A stretch of DNA of 64,000 nt from Bradyrhizobium sp. URHD0069 (GCF_000701345.1 NZ_JNIJ01000035.1:1-64000), one strand, 5' to 3'; counted from the first letter of the stretch, positions 1-8,629 are shown. Notes: generated from the letters alone by a model not told the origin. Program-made: numbers and translations.

Positions 1-1
1 A

Positions 2-85
2 CTTGCCAACAAGATTGCGCGAATGGCCTGGGCCATGATGGCCAAGGGCGAGCGCTACAAGCAACCCGTCGCGCTGGCGGCGTAA
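2..85 (+). CDS. IS110-family transposase, C-terminal tail (partial)
   Basis: Open frame entering from the left edge and ending at TAA; only the last 27 residues are visible. The peptide LANKIARMAWAMMAKGERY matches the usual C-terminal end of IS110/IS1111-type transposases, which are DEDD-type enzymes. The rest of the gene is outside the window, so intactness cannot be judged. It marks the left edge of the metal island as mobile-element-associated. Confidence 0.6.
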   Translation, partial: LANKIARMAWAMMAKGERYKQPVALAA

Positions 86-478
86 ACGAGATCGCGCCGG
101 TCAATCGGCGTGAGGTGAAGGTTGGGAGGGCGAACAGCACGTAATGCAGAGCCGGTCGATCCGGCGATCAGGACAACCCACTTGTGCCATCGCATCGTCG
201 AATGCGTGTTGTTGACCGGGACCTGATCCGCGGAGGGCATTATGGCCAGCGGTCATGTGAACCGCATCTACAGGCCGAACACATGGCAGCACCGACCAAG
301 CCTGCGACGTGAAGATTTCTCTTGCCAACCCGGAGCCGTCCACACATGGCACGAAACCGACATGCCGAACTCGTCGCTGCATGTCCGTTGTCCGGGGATG
401 AGCGGACCTAGCTCGGATGCCGCCCGAGGACCGTTGATGACCCAGAGCGGTCATCAGCCGCCGTATTCGGGAACGAGG
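86..478. other. IS downstream flank, no convincing gene
   Basis: No gene with a ribosome binding site was found between the transposase tail and the FixK box. A short plus-strand frame (242-487) is of the kind commonly translated from the non-coding flank of Bradyrhizobium IS110-type elements, and I do not consider it a gene. Confidence 0.4.
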
Positions 479-492
479 TTGATATAGATCAA
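479..492 (+). promoter_or_regulatory. FixK/FNR-type box
   Basis: TTGATATAGATCAA is a perfect palindrome fitting TTGAT-N4-ATCAA, the consensus for FixK2/FnrN regulators in rhizobia. Its centre is about 80 bp upstream of the start codon at 567, which allows class II activation of a transcript starting near 527. This suggests low-oxygen control of the secreted repeat protein. The site match is seen; the regulation is inferred. Confidence 0.7.
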
Positions 493-566
493 CACTTAAT
501 GATGTGCATCGTCGATACTGTATGCTCGCAGTCTCTTCGCCACTGATATCATATGGAGACGAGCAA

Positions 567-917
567 ATGAGTAAGCTTGTTTCGGTAGGAGTGATCGCCG
601 CGGCCATGTTCGCTAATCCGGCCATGGCGGCGTGGTACGACAAAAACGGCGCAGTCATCCATCCCTCCCGCGTCGTTCACTGCATCCGGGCTCCAGACGT
701 TGGCCAGTTTGCCGGAGGTCCGTGGAATATTCCTCCCTGCGAACCGGCAACCCGGGGCTCAGGCACCAGGGCGGCGTGGTACGACAAAAACGGCGCAGCC
801 ATCCATCCCTCCCGCGTCGTTCACTGCATCCGGGCTCCAGACGTTGGCCAGTTTGCCGGAGGTCCGTGGAATAATCCTCCCTGCGAACCGGCAACCTGGC
901 GCTCAGGCGCCAGGTAA
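567..917 (+). CDS. Secreted protein with two tandem 48-residue repeats
   Basis: Start ATG at 567 is preceded by GGAG; an upstream ATG at 504 lacks this and would bury the signal peptide. Residues 1-21 form a signal peptide ending AMA. The mature protein is two nearly identical 48-residue units, each beginning AAWYDKNG and containing HCIRAPDVGQFAGGPW and PPCEP, giving two cysteines per unit. Differences between units are few, so the duplication is recent. I do not recognise the family. The paired cysteines and compact size suggest a small disulphide-stabilised periplasmic or secreted domain. A perfect FixK/FNR box lies upstream. Confidence 0.65.
   Translation: MSKLVSVGVIAAAMFANPAMAAWYDKNGAVIHPSRVVHCIRAPDVGQFAGGPWNIPPCEPATRGSGTRAAWYDKNGAAIHPSRVVHCIRAPDVGQFAGGPWNNPPCEPATWRSGAR
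627..914 (+). repeat. Tandem duplication, 2 x 144 bp
   Basis: Two 144-bp units within the secreted-protein gene are almost identical at DNA level (for example the GTTCACTGCATCCGGGCTCC stretch occurs in each). The unit length is a multiple of three, so the frame is kept. Confidence 0.85.
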
Positions 918-1065
918 CACTAAAAAGCGCGTATGGGTGGGTGAAAAGCCCGGTCTGTCCGGCGCTGCCTTCTTCGACCTCTACACCGACCCGCGCGAAG
1001 AAAGCAGCAAGATGCTGCCAACATTCCCTGCGAAGGGAATGTTCAATGTCAGGACGGTTCGCTGA
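916..1065 (+). pseudogene. Arylsulfatase C-terminal remnant
   Basis: The frame overlapping the stop of the repeat gene reads VGEKPGLSGAAFFDLYTDP, then PREE and PAKGMFN. That resembles the C-terminal tail of alphaproteobacterial arylsulfatases, where FDLYTDPRE is followed by a KGMFN-like segment. There is no start codon, no catalytic region and no ribosome binding site. It is joined to a DUF1214 remnant, implying deletion between two neighbouring genes. The assignment is by recall of the family tail. Confidence 0.45.
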
Positions 1066-1211
1066 CGCTGTACGCCGGCGCCAAATCGCCGGGCGTAGAC
1101 AGGGAGAGCAACTGGCTACCCGCGAGTGAGCCGTTCTCGCTTTACATTCGCGCCTACCACAAGCGGACATTGGGACGCGCTCCTCCCGTCTGTGTGCTCT
1201 TGAATGTATAA
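1053..1211 (+). pseudogene. DUF1214/DUF1254 protein C-terminal remnant
   Basis: The frame reads DGSLTLYAGAKSPGVDRESN followed by WLPASEPFSLYIRAY and stops at 1211. DGSLTLY, SPG, NWLPAP and FxLxLRxY are typical of the C-terminal DUF1214 domain. Only about 53 residues remain and no start is present, so this is a fragment. Confidence 0.55.
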
Positions 1212-1275
1212 CCATCCAACGCCTCACGCCGGCGCTGGTGGCAGCCGCGCTCGCCATGTTGAAGCGCCGCGACGG

Positions 1276-2673
1276 TCAGAGGGTGCGTAGGAACGCGACC
1301 AGATCGTGCTTCTCCTCGCCGGTCAGTTTCGTGCCAAGCACCAAATTGAAGAACTCAACCGTATCATCGAGCGTCAGCAGGCGCCCGTCGTGCATGTAGG
1401 GGGGCGAATTCTTGATACCGCGCAACGGGAAGGTCTTGATGGCTCCGTCGCCGACTTCATTCAAGCCGTTGATCATCTCCGGCTTGAAGAAGCGCTCGGT
1501 CTTGAGATCGTGCATCAGATTGTCGGTGTAATAGGGCGCGGTGTGGCAGGCGTCGCACCGGCCCTTGCCGAAGAAGATCTCCTGGCCGCGCAGCTCGGCG
1601 GGCGTGGCCTTGCTCGGATCGAGCCTGCCGAACACGTCGAGTTTCGGTGCCGGCGGGAAGCCCAGCTCCTCCTGGAATTCCGCCATCAGGTCGACCTGGG
1701 TGAGCCGATCGAGCGGGTTCATGCCCTTCTTGGCGGCGATCACGTGGTCGCCGTCGAAATATGCTCCGGCCTGCTCGAACTGGGTGAAATCCTCGATGGT
1801 CTTGAGCGCGCGCTGCGAGCCGAACAGCCGCTGGATTTGCACGCCGCGCAGCGTCGGGGTAACGATGCGATGGCGGGATTCCTGGGGACGGGCGTCGGGA
1901 GCAAGGTGCGTGGCCTTGTTGGTATGGCCGTTCGAGTGGCAGTCGAAACACGTTGCGCCGCGGCTCGGCAGCTCAGAACGGCGGTCCTCGGTCAGATTGA
2001 ATTGTTGCTGCGGGAACGCAGTGAGGAGCAGGCGCAACCCTTCCAGCTGCTTGGGAGGGATAATGCCGTTAAACAGCTCGTAGTAATTGTTGATGGTGAC
2101 CAGCTTGCCTTGCGAGACGTCGCCGAGGTCGGTGCGCTGATTGAGATACATCGCCGGCGGGAATTCCGGCAGGAAATGATCCGGGATGTCGTACTCGACG
2201 TCGAAGCGCGTGAGGTCGCGTGCTTCCTGCCGTTTGATCTCGTCGATAAGGAAGCGCGGAAACACGAAGCCGCCTTCCTGATGCTTGGGGTGCGGCAGCG
2301 GATAGAATCCTTTGGGAAACAGGTTCCGATCGCGAATCTGCTCCGGGCTCATATTTGCGAGAGCCTCCCACGTCTGTCCCGCCGGGAGCTTGACGCGAAC
2401 TCCTTCCTGCACCGGCCTGGTGCGATCCATCGTGACGCCGGCCGCTGGCCGATCGCTCAGGTCGTACCGCTCGTTGAGGAGCGCCATGTGCTCGCGCGTG
2501 ACCTCGGGCTTCTGAGCGGACAGCCTGGCGAAGATCGCCGAGAACGGCTCGGTGATGTCGACCGGCATATAGCTCGACTTACCGCGTGGCCCTTGCTGCG
2601 CGTAGGCGAAGCCGAACGCAATGGTGGCAGCCGCCAGTCCGGCCAGACATTTTCGGATTTTCGCGACGGTCAT
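1276..2673 (-). CDS. Di-heme cytochrome c peroxidase / MauG-family protein
   Basis: A 465-residue exported protein with an AAGGAG ribosome binding site before the ATG. Residues 1-25 form a signal peptide. Two c-type heme motifs are visible, CFDCH near 242-246 and CDACH near 373-377, and the family motif PPYMHDGRLLTLDDTVEFFN is near the C-terminus. These proteins reduce peroxide or carry out MauG-like oxidations in the periplasm. It is longer than classical bacterial CcpA (about 320-340 residues), with an N-terminal extension before the first heme. Its metal-island position suggests oxidative-stress protection, which is inference. Confidence 0.8.
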   Translation of the reverse strand: MTVAKIRKCLAGLAAATIAFGFAYAQQGPRGKSSYMPVDITEPFSAIFARLSAQKPEVTREHMALLNERYDLSDRPAAGVTMDRTRPVQEGVRVKLPAGQTWEALANMSPEQIRDRNLFPKGFYPLPHPKHQEGGFVFPRFLIDEIKRQEARDLTRFDVEYDIPDHFLPEFPPAMYLNQRTDLGDVSQGKLVTINNYYELFNGIIPPKQLEGLRLLLTAFPQQQFNLTEDRRSELPSRGATCFDCHSNGHTNKATHLAPDARPQESRHRIVTPTLRGVQIQRLFGSQRALKTIEDFTQFEQAGAYFDGDHVIAAKKGMNPLDRLTQVDLMAEFQEELGFPPAPKLDVFGRLDPSKATPAELRGQEIFFGKGRCDACHTAPYYTDNLMHDLKTERFFKPEMINGLNEVGDGAIKTFPLRGIKNSPPYMHDGRLLTLDDTVEFFNLVLGTKLTGEEKHDLVAFLRTL

Positions 2674-3567
2674 GGTGCTCTCCTTGATGTTTTTTGATGT
2701 TTGCCCCCTTAGGTACCTCCACCTAGATCAAACAGCACAACGCCCGCCCAAGCGACGCTCGGGTGTGCAAATTGTCAGCGCTTCTCGCACCGGCGATAAA
2801 AGAATGTCGATTGGTGAGTTTATGCGGATAGCCAAAGCGCGACAAATCGAAATTGTAATGTGTCTCGCAAGTTTGATTTCGACCTTACGTGAGTCACACT
2901 TACCTTTCCCAGGAACGAGGGCAACGCGGCAATGACTGTCCGTCGCTAGGTTCGATTGGCAGCCATTGGCACTTTTGAGACATGCCAACTGTATTGAGCG
3001 ATGTCTGCTTTCAGGGGTAATTCGGAAGACATTTGCTCGCACTGAGTTCTTCTCAGTTTGACTCCATATCGGAAATCGGAAGAAGCCGCTGAGCCTTGAC
3101 GTGTTAGTGGTCTCTGTCGAGCAGCCGCGCCGGCATGCGGGTCGCGATTTCGTTCACCAGATCGGAAAGCAGGGCTTGTAGTCGCCGATATACGAACGCG
3201 GCTTGAGTCCAAGTTTGTTGTGGATCTCGCCGATGCGCGTGACGGATGCCTTGTCCAAGCGTTCCATGTAAGAAAATTCGCCTAGGTCGGGTGCATAGGC
3301 TATGAGTCCGCGAGGCTGACCTGAGCTGCTGTGAGACCGTCTTTTCCGCGCATCCCCGGACTCTGCTTCATTGAATTCTCCGGTTGCGATTGGTCCGTGA
3401 TTGGCTGCGGAAGCGCACTACAATCTTCATTCCCTTCATGCGCGTGGGGTTTGCTGCCCTCGCCGCCGGCCCCTTACGGGCTCCTCACCTCATCTGGCAG
3501 GCTCCGGGACGCGCTGCGGCTGACTTCTGAGTGCCATGCGCGGCGGAGGCGGATCTTCGGAGCGGGC
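2674..3567. other. 894-bp region without a supported gene
   Basis: Frames here are short and lack ribosome binding sites. On the minus strand near 3140-3270 a short open stretch contains MERLDKASVTRIGEIHNKLG and may be a decayed gene end that I cannot identify. Bases 3485-3510 (CACCTCATCTGGCAGGCTCC...) resemble bases 8728-8753; both copies lie just downstream of metal-export genes. Confidence 0.4.
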
Positions 3568-5637
3568 TCAGTCTTTCTTCCGGTAGAACCGAAGCAGCTG
3601 TGCGTTGAGGGCCACGATAATCGTGCTCGCCGACATGACGCCTGCGCCAACGGCTGGCGTCATCATGAAGCCGGTACCGAAGGTGATACCGGCCGCCATC
3701 GGGATAGCAACCGCATTGTAAGCCGTCGCCCAGATCAGGTTTTGCACGATCTTCCCGTAAGTCGCGCGAGACAGGCCGAGGATCGCGGCCACGTCTCGCG
3801 GATCATTGCGGACCAGCACCACATCGGCGGATTCCACCGCCACATCCGTGCCTGCGCCGATCGCGACTCCCAGATCGGCTTCGACAAGTGCGGGCGCGTC
3901 GTTGACGCCATCGCCGATCATGGCGACGCGCAAGCCGCGGTCACGCAGTTGCTTGATCTTCGCGGCCTTCTGATCGGGCAATACCTCCGCAATATATTCG
4001 CCGATGCCGAGTTCGGCGGAAACAGTCTTTGCTACCCCCTCCGCGTCCCCGGTCAGCATGATCGGACTTATTCCAAGCTTCTTGAGTCGGGCCATTGCTT
4101 CCCTGGATTCCGGCCGCACGATGTCGGCCAGCGCGAACAGTGCCCGCGGTTCGCCGGCGCGGACCAGGACCACAACGCTCTTGCCTTGCGCCTCGAGCGC
4201 ACGCAGGCGCGGATCGCTGATGGCCTGGCCCAGCCTTGTGAGATATCCGGGGCTGACGACGCGGACCTCCTGGCCCTCCACGACGGCGACGATGCCTTCG
4301 CCCGCGATGTTGCGGACGCAGGCTGGACGAGGAACAGCGATGCCCCGTTGCTTTGCAGCGGCCACGATGCCTTGTGCAATCGGATGTTCGGACTGGCTTT
4401 CGGCTGACGCGGCGAAGCGCAACTCTTCTGCCTCGTCTCCATCCGCCAGCACGGCGATATCACTCACGCCGAACCGGCCTTCCGTCAAGGTCCCGGTTTT
4501 GTCGAACACCGCCGCGGTCAGGTTCCGCGCCCTCTCAAACGCAGCCCGGTCGCGGATCAGCAGGCCGTTTCGGGCGCTGAGCGTGGTGCTGACGGCGACG
4601 ACCAGCGGCACGGCAAGCCCGAGCGCATGCGGACAGGCGATCACCATCACGGTCACCATGCGCTCGACGGCGAATTCGTAGGTTTGGCCGGCGAGCAGCC
4701 AAAAGCCCAACGAACCGAATCCGGCGATCAGGGCGATGTATGTCAGCCAGCCCGCCGCGCGATTGGCGAGGTCCTGCGTGCGCGAACGGTTCGCCTGGGC
4801 CTGCTTGACCATCTCGATGACCTGCGCAAGGTAGGTCTTCTCGCCGGTGGCCTTGACTTCGATCGTCACGGCGCCGGCCCCGTTTATGGCGCCGCCGATG
4901 ACGACATCTCCGGGCTTCTTCGAGACGGGAAGGGATTCCCCCGTCAGCATGGCCTCGTTGAAAGAGGATTCGCCTTCCATGATCACGCCATCGACTGGAA
5001 TCTTGGCGCCTGGCCGGATAAGCACCCGGTCACCCGGCTGCAAGGAGCTGACCGGAACCTCCTGCATATTGCCTTGCGCATCGAGCTTCAGGGCGGTGTC
5101 CGGCAGCAGCCGGACCAGCTCTTCCAAGGCCCGCGACGCTCCCATGACCGAACGCATCTCGAGCCAATGGCCGAGCAGCATGACGTCGATGAGCGTCACC
5201 AGCTCCCAATAAAAAGACACGCCCTGAAGGCCGAAAGTCACCGCCGCTGAATAGAAATAGGCGACCGATATCGCCACCGCGACGAGCGTCATCATGCCCG
5301 GCTCGCGGTTCCTGGACTCAGCAAGAAAGCCGGTCAGGAACGGCCAGCCTCCATAAACGTAGATGACCGATGAGAGCATGAAAAGCGCGAGACCATCGCC
5401 GCGAAACCTCAGCGCGTCGCCGAGCCCCAGCCCATGCTGGATCATCGGCGACAGCAATAGGACAAGCGGCGTCAGTGCAAGGCATAGCCAAAACCTGCGA
5501 CGAAAATCCGCCACCATCGCTGCATGATCGCCATGTCCGGCATGTGCATCCATCGCGCCCGCCATCCCGGCAGCGGAATGATAGTGCGCCTGGTGTGGCT
5601 GTTGATGCGGATGCTCATGGGCGTGGGCGTGATCCAT
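3568..5637 (-). CDS. copB: Copper-translocating P1B-type ATPase, CopB-like (CPH motif)
   Basis: A 689-residue ATPase; GAGG precedes the ATG. The N-terminal 40 residues are His/Met-rich (HAHEHPHQQPHQAHYH) instead of an HMA domain. The metal-site motif in the membrane region is CPH (VIACPHALGL, about 335), typical of the CopB/P1B-3 group rather than the CPC of CopA. The phosphorylation motif DKTGTLTEG is at about 379, TGES and GDGVNDAPAL are present. It should export Cu(I)/Cu(II) or Ag from the cytoplasm. Gene symbol is by family resemblance. Confidence 0.88.
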   Translation of the reverse strand: MDHAHAHEHPHQQPHQAHYHSAAGMAGAMDAHAGHGDHAAMVADFRRRFWLCLALTPLVLLLSPMIQHGLGLGDALRFRGDGLALFMLSSVIYVYGGWPFLTGFLAESRNREPGMMTLVAVAISVAYFYSAAVTFGLQGVSFYWELVTLIDVMLLGHWLEMRSVMGASRALEELVRLLPDTALKLDAQGNMQEVPVSSLQPGDRVLIRPGAKIPVDGVIMEGESSFNEAMLTGESLPVSKKPGDVVIGGAINGAGAVTIEVKATGEKTYLAQVIEMVKQAQANRSRTQDLANRAAGWLTYIALIAGFGSLGFWLLAGQTYEFAVERMVTVMVIACPHALGLAVPLVVAVSTTLSARNGLLIRDRAAFERARNLTAAVFDKTGTLTEGRFGVSDIAVLADGDEAEELRFAASAESQSEHPIAQGIVAAAKQRGIAVPRPACVRNIAGEGIVAVVEGQEVRVVSPGYLTRLGQAISDPRLRALEAQGKSVVVLVRAGEPRALFALADIVRPESREAMARLKKLGISPIMLTGDAEGVAKTVSAELGIGEYIAEVLPDQKAAKIKQLRDRGLRVAMIGDGVNDAPALVEADLGVAIGAGTDVAVESADVVLVRNDPRDVAAILGLSRATYGKIVQNLIWATAYNAVAIPMAAGITFGTGFMMTPAVGAGVMSASTIIVALNAQLLRFYRKKD

Positions 5638-5702
5638 GTTGTCCTCGTCTTATCCAGTCTGACTATCTTATCGATGGACTACGGCGGTGAGGTCGGATCG
5701 CA

Positions 5703-6415
5703 TCAGCATCGCGGTTCGATCATTTTGGTGATCTCCTCCGGCGCCGCGAAAATCACCGAAGCTCTGTCGCCCATCATTCCGGCCGGCATGATTGCCGGCG
5801 CACCTTTTTCCGGTCCATCCTTGCTGGAGTCGGTTTTGAAGCGCAGATTGCGCTCCCAAAAGGCTCGTGTCTTGCCGTCGGCAGTCGTGACGCGATAGGT
5901 GTCGCGGCAGTAGGAGATAGCTTTGACCTGAATTCCCGGTTCGAGTTTTTTAAGATTTGGGTCCGGGCCTCCTCCCATCATTCCTCCCATGCCACCCATG
6001 CCTTTCATGCCGCCCTGTTGCGCCATTTGTTGCGGCGCTCCGGGTTTGGTGGCGTCTTTGAGAAACGCCAGCAGGTCCGCTCGCGCGCCGCCATCCTTGA
6101 TGCCTTCAAAAAGCATGTCGTTGTCCGGCACCATGCGCTGCGGATTGGTCAACCATCCGTCCAGCGCGCGGTCGTCCCAGATAATTCCCGACGATTTGAG
6201 AGCATCGGAGTAACGATCGAAGCTCGATAGTTCGCCGGCCTTCCGTCCCCAAAGGTTGGCCAGGCTTGGACCCGTCATGTTTCGATCGGGTTCCAGCGAG
6301 TGGCACGGCGAACAGACCCGGAAGTCCCGTTGCCCCCGGGTTGCATCGCCATGCTGGGCGGCCGCAGGGACAAGGAAACGCTCATCGCAAACGCGGCTAT
6401 CACGAACCCGCTCAT
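5703..6415 (-). pseudogene. Cytochrome c family protein with a frameshift in the signal peptide
   Basis: A long frame (from ATG 6278 to 5703) encodes a class I cytochrome c: NMTGPSLANLWGRKAG, then DRALDGWLTNPQRMVPD and a Met/Gly-rich linker (MKGMGGMGGMMGGG). Its heme motif CSPCH lies upstream of ATG 6278 in the same frame (QHGDATRGQRDFRVCSPCH), where no ATG/GTG/TTG start is available. The signal peptide starting at ATG 6415 (MSGFVIAAFAMSVSLS) lies one frame off. Restoring a single base near 6366-6374 would give a normal ...SLSLVPAAAQ-HGDA signal joined to the heme domain. Either a real mutation or a sequencing error; the short annotated form from 6278 would lack heme. Confidence 0.75.
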
Positions 6416-6543
6416 TGTCCGCCCGCTTTGTCTCCGGAGCGGAGATATTTGACGAGGGCTGCGGCCGCCAGGATCAAGACAATGACGACCAGCAACCAGA
6501 GGAGCCCCATCGCCAACATCATCCCAGGCATCATTCCGTCCAT
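6412..6543 (-). CDS. Small single-helix membrane protein (43 aa)
   Basis: A short gene whose TGA overlaps the ATG of the cytochrome gene (ATGA), indicating translational coupling. It begins MDGMMPGMMLAMG, continues as one hydrophobic helix (LLWLLVVIVLILAAAALV) and ends with a basic tail KYLRSGDKAGGQ. Its Met-rich N-terminus fits the copper context. No family recognised. Confidence 0.55.
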   Translation of the reverse strand: MDGMMPGMMLAMGLLWLLVVIVLILAAAALVKYLRSGDKAGGQ

Positions 6544-6644
6544 CACCTCGCTTGACCGGCTTTGGGATAAGTCTCGACATCTTGAGCGGTTTGAAAGGTT
6601 GTGACGGGTAGCACGCTGGTGCCGACATCAAGACGCGGCAATAT

Positions 6645-6920
6645 CTATTGCTGCGGATCTGATTTGTTCGGCAACGCAGTTTTATCATCTGTTCCGTGTC
6701 CCATGCACATGAACATCATCAACATGCACGGCAGAAATGCCACGATGGGAAGTAACCCTGCAGCCCTTAGCCAATTCCAGTTCAGAACGACACCTGAAGC
6801 AACAACTGCTCCCGAAAAAAGATACAGCGCTAAGCGGTACAGAACGAAATAACCTCTCAAAGTGCCGCGCGGTGGACGCCCATCGCTGTTGGTGGTTGGG
6901 TCGTGATGACTTAAGACCAT
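6645..6920 (-). CDS. Small Met/Cys-rich membrane protein (DUF2933-like)
   Basis: A 91-residue protein with GGAG upstream of the ATG. Two hydrophobic segments are followed by PCMLMMFMCMGHG, a Cys/Met/His cluster resembling the metal-ligand-rich small membrane proteins found with copper and silver resistance genes. Family assignment is tentative. Located upstream of the cytochrome genes in the same orientation. Confidence 0.55.
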   Translation of the reverse strand: MVLSHHDPTTNSDGRPPRGTLRGYFVLYRLALYLFSGAVVASGVVLNWNWLRAAGLLPIVAFLPCMLMMFMCMGHGTDDKTALPNKSDPQQ

Positions 6921-7008
6921 GAATACTCACTCCGTTTTGGTGGACACAAACGTGAAAGGGTTGCGGAGGTCGATGCTTATCCGCATCCCTCTGCGCTCCA
7001 AATGCGAT

Positions 7009-7275
7009 TCACCAAGGAGATTTCGGACCGCCGTGATAGCGCCATACTGACCTGTCATTCGTATTCGTCATGGGTTGCAGAGGTGACGCGGCTCGGTCGT
7101 ACGCGAACGCAAAATTCAAATCGCTTTGCGAACTACCGGTCCTGTTTTGTGCGCTCTGCCTGGCCTCGCTCGGCCAATAGCTCTTGCCCTTGATTGTCGA
7201 GCCCGCGTGGGCCGTTGCAGATATCGCCACCAGCGGCAGCAAGAGTGAAATCTTGAGAAGGTGTTTCGTGAACAT
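7009..7275 (-). CDS. Small secreted protein, probable SigF target
   Basis: An 88-residue protein with GGAGCCGGACC before the ATG. Residues 1-24 (MFTKHLLKISLLLPLVAISA...AHA) are a signal peptide. The mature part is short and polar (KGKSYWPSEARQ... DRSVWRYHGGPKSPW) with no recognised domain. A promoter of the GTAACC-N16-CGAA type with one mismatch lies 53-78 bp upstream, linking it to the adjacent ECF sigma factor. Confidence 0.6.
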   Translation of the reverse strand: MFTKHLLKISLLLPLVAISATAHAGSTIKGKSYWPSEARQSAQNRTGSSQSDLNFAFAYDRAASPLQPMTNTNDRSVWRYHGGPKSPW

Positions 7276-7327
7276 GGTCCGGCTCCATCATAGTTGGAAG
7301 CGCGTCCTGTGCGCGTCTAACTATGAG

Positions 7328-7353
7328 TTCGGGACTAATCGTCGGCCGGTCAC
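7328..7353 (-). promoter_or_regulatory. SigF-type promoter upstream of the secreted protein
   Basis: On the minus strand GTGACC is followed by 16 bases and CGAA. This is the same arrangement (GTAACC-N16-CGAA) as upstream of the sigma gene, with one mismatch in the -35 box. The consensus is that known for Caulobacter SigF. Confidence 0.55.
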
Positions 7354-7390
7354 AAGCTTCACGCCGACGTGAAGGCGGCGAACAACCTCA

Positions 7391-8032
7391 TCACCACCGC
7401 AACAATCGCGGTCCAAGTATTGCACCTGCTAAGGTGCACAGCACAATCGTGCCGCCGTACCAAACCGCAACAAAGGGCAGTGAATCGTCTGTGCAATGCA
7501 GCGCATAAGCCATCGCGCTCACACCGCCCGAAATGAGCCCGGCGAAAGCGCCGGTCCGGACGAGATTGGTCGGGGCCGCTCTTCGTACCGCCGCGATGAT
7601 GGCGGCGAAAGGCACGATCGCGATGATGGGGATGGAAAGAAGGCATTCGAGCCATTCGTCTCCCATAACCATCTTGTCCCAGTGCGATCTGGGCGCGAGT
7701 CCGAGGCTGATTGCGGCAAGCAGCACGATCGCCACGAACGGCATCACGGCCGAAATTGACGAGGTTCTCCGCTCCCCTCCTGGGCACGCCAGCCGCATCA
7801 GATAGACCGATGCCACGCCAACGATTCCAACTGTAAATGCGAGCTTCAGCAGTAGAAAAATCAAGGCGCGAGCGGTCATCAGATCGGCGCGGACACCGAG
7901 TCCGGCAAGCATGATGCCGAGCGCCACGACTGTTCCGGCCGCGAGGGCAATGTAAACCGTCCGACTGACAAGTCTGCGGTTGACCGGTTCGATGTGCGCA
8001 CTGAGAGCGGCTACCAGTTCGTCCGTCTTCAT
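7391..8032 (-). CDS. nrsF: NrsF-type anti-sigma factor (DUF1109)
   Basis: A 213-residue membrane protein starting at ATG 8032, which overlaps the sigma-factor stop (ATGA). The N-terminus MKTDELVAALSAHIEP is cytoplasmic, followed by about six membrane helices, as in DUF1109/NrsF proteins that hold SigF inactive. Two cysteines, in RLACPGG and in ALHCTDDS, correspond in position to the pair implicated in metal sensing by Caulobacter NrsF. Overlap with the sigma gene gives stoichiometric expression. Symbol by family resemblance. Confidence 0.8.
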   Translation of the reverse strand: MKTDELVAALSAHIEPVNRRLVSRTVYIALAAGTVVALGIMLAGLGVRADLMTARALIFLLLKLAFTVGIVGVASVYLMRLACPGGERRTSSISAVMPFVAIVLLAAISLGLAPRSHWDKMVMGDEWLECLLSIPIIAIVPFAAIIAAVRRAAPTNLVRTGAFAGLISGGVSAMAYALHCTDDSLPFVAVWYGGTIVLCTLAGAILGPRLLRW

Positions 8033-8586
8033 GTTCTGGTCTCCTGGGCAATCAAGGCGGCCAGTGCTTTGAGCCCACGGTGAATGTTCATTTTTACTCC
8101 CGACTCGGAGATGCCGCACCTCTGCGCTGCTTCAGCTATGCTCTGTCCTTCGAGTTTTACAGCCTCGATGGCGCATCGCATGTTTTTCGGCAACCGCTCC
8201 ATGAGCCGCCTGACGTCATATGTACTCTCGGCACTGACATTGTCGTCATGCGCCATGATCGTATCGGCCTCGTCAATCGGTACATCAGCCGATGATCTGC
8301 GAGTCCGGCGCAGGAAATCGATCAGCTTGTAGCGCGCGATTGCATGTACCCATGGCGTCAGGGGCTCGACGGGATCATAGGTATGTCGCTTGAGGTGGAT
8401 CGCCAAGACCGCCTCCTGAACCAGATCCTCCGCCTCTGCTGCGCCCCTCCCAATTCTTGCGAGTTTGCTCTTGTAATAGGCACGGAGATGGCGGCTCAAT
8501 CGGTCGAGCAAAGCGCGGTGCGAAGCCGCGTCGCCGTCCAGGCTGGCAAGCATCAGTCCCTTCAGTTCGGCTTCGTGGGCGGTCAT
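8029..8586 (-). CDS. sigF: ECF RNA polymerase sigma factor, SigF-type
   Basis: 185 residues with sigma region 2 (AEDLVQEAVLAIHLKRHTYD) and region 4 (LPKNMRCAIEAVKLEGQSIA plus the HTH GISESGVKMNIHRGLKAL). Downstream coupling to a DUF1109 anti-sigma identifies the SigF/EcfF type that responds to heavy metals and oxidants. Its own promoter region holds GTAACC-N16-CGAA, implying positive autoregulation. Position between the cytochrome and CusA genes suggests it controls part of this island. Confidence 0.85.
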   Translation of the reverse strand: MTAHEAELKGLMLASLDGDAASHRALLDRLSRHLRAYYKSKLARIGRGAAEAEDLVQEAVLAIHLKRHTYDPVEPLTPWVHAIARYKLIDFLRRTRRSSADVPIDEADTIMAHDDNVSAESTYDVRRLMERLPKNMRCAIEAVKLEGQSIAEAAQRCGISESGVKMNIHRGLKALAALIAQETRT

Positions 8587-8603
8587 GCTTGCATCTCTAT
8601 TAG

Positions 8604-8629
8604 TTCGCTGGTCCGGCCGATTTGGTTAC
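8604..8629 (-). promoter_or_regulatory. SigF autoregulatory promoter
   Basis: GTAACC (8624-8629 on the minus strand), a 16-base spacer and CGAA (8604-8607) match exactly the SigF promoter consensus known in Caulobacter. The site lies 18-43 bp upstream of the sigma start codon. Confidence 0.75.

Noticed and set aside
1306..2697. 463-codon frame antisense to the di-heme peroxidase
   Set aside because: Shadow frame; the minus strand has heme motifs, signal peptide and ribosome binding site.
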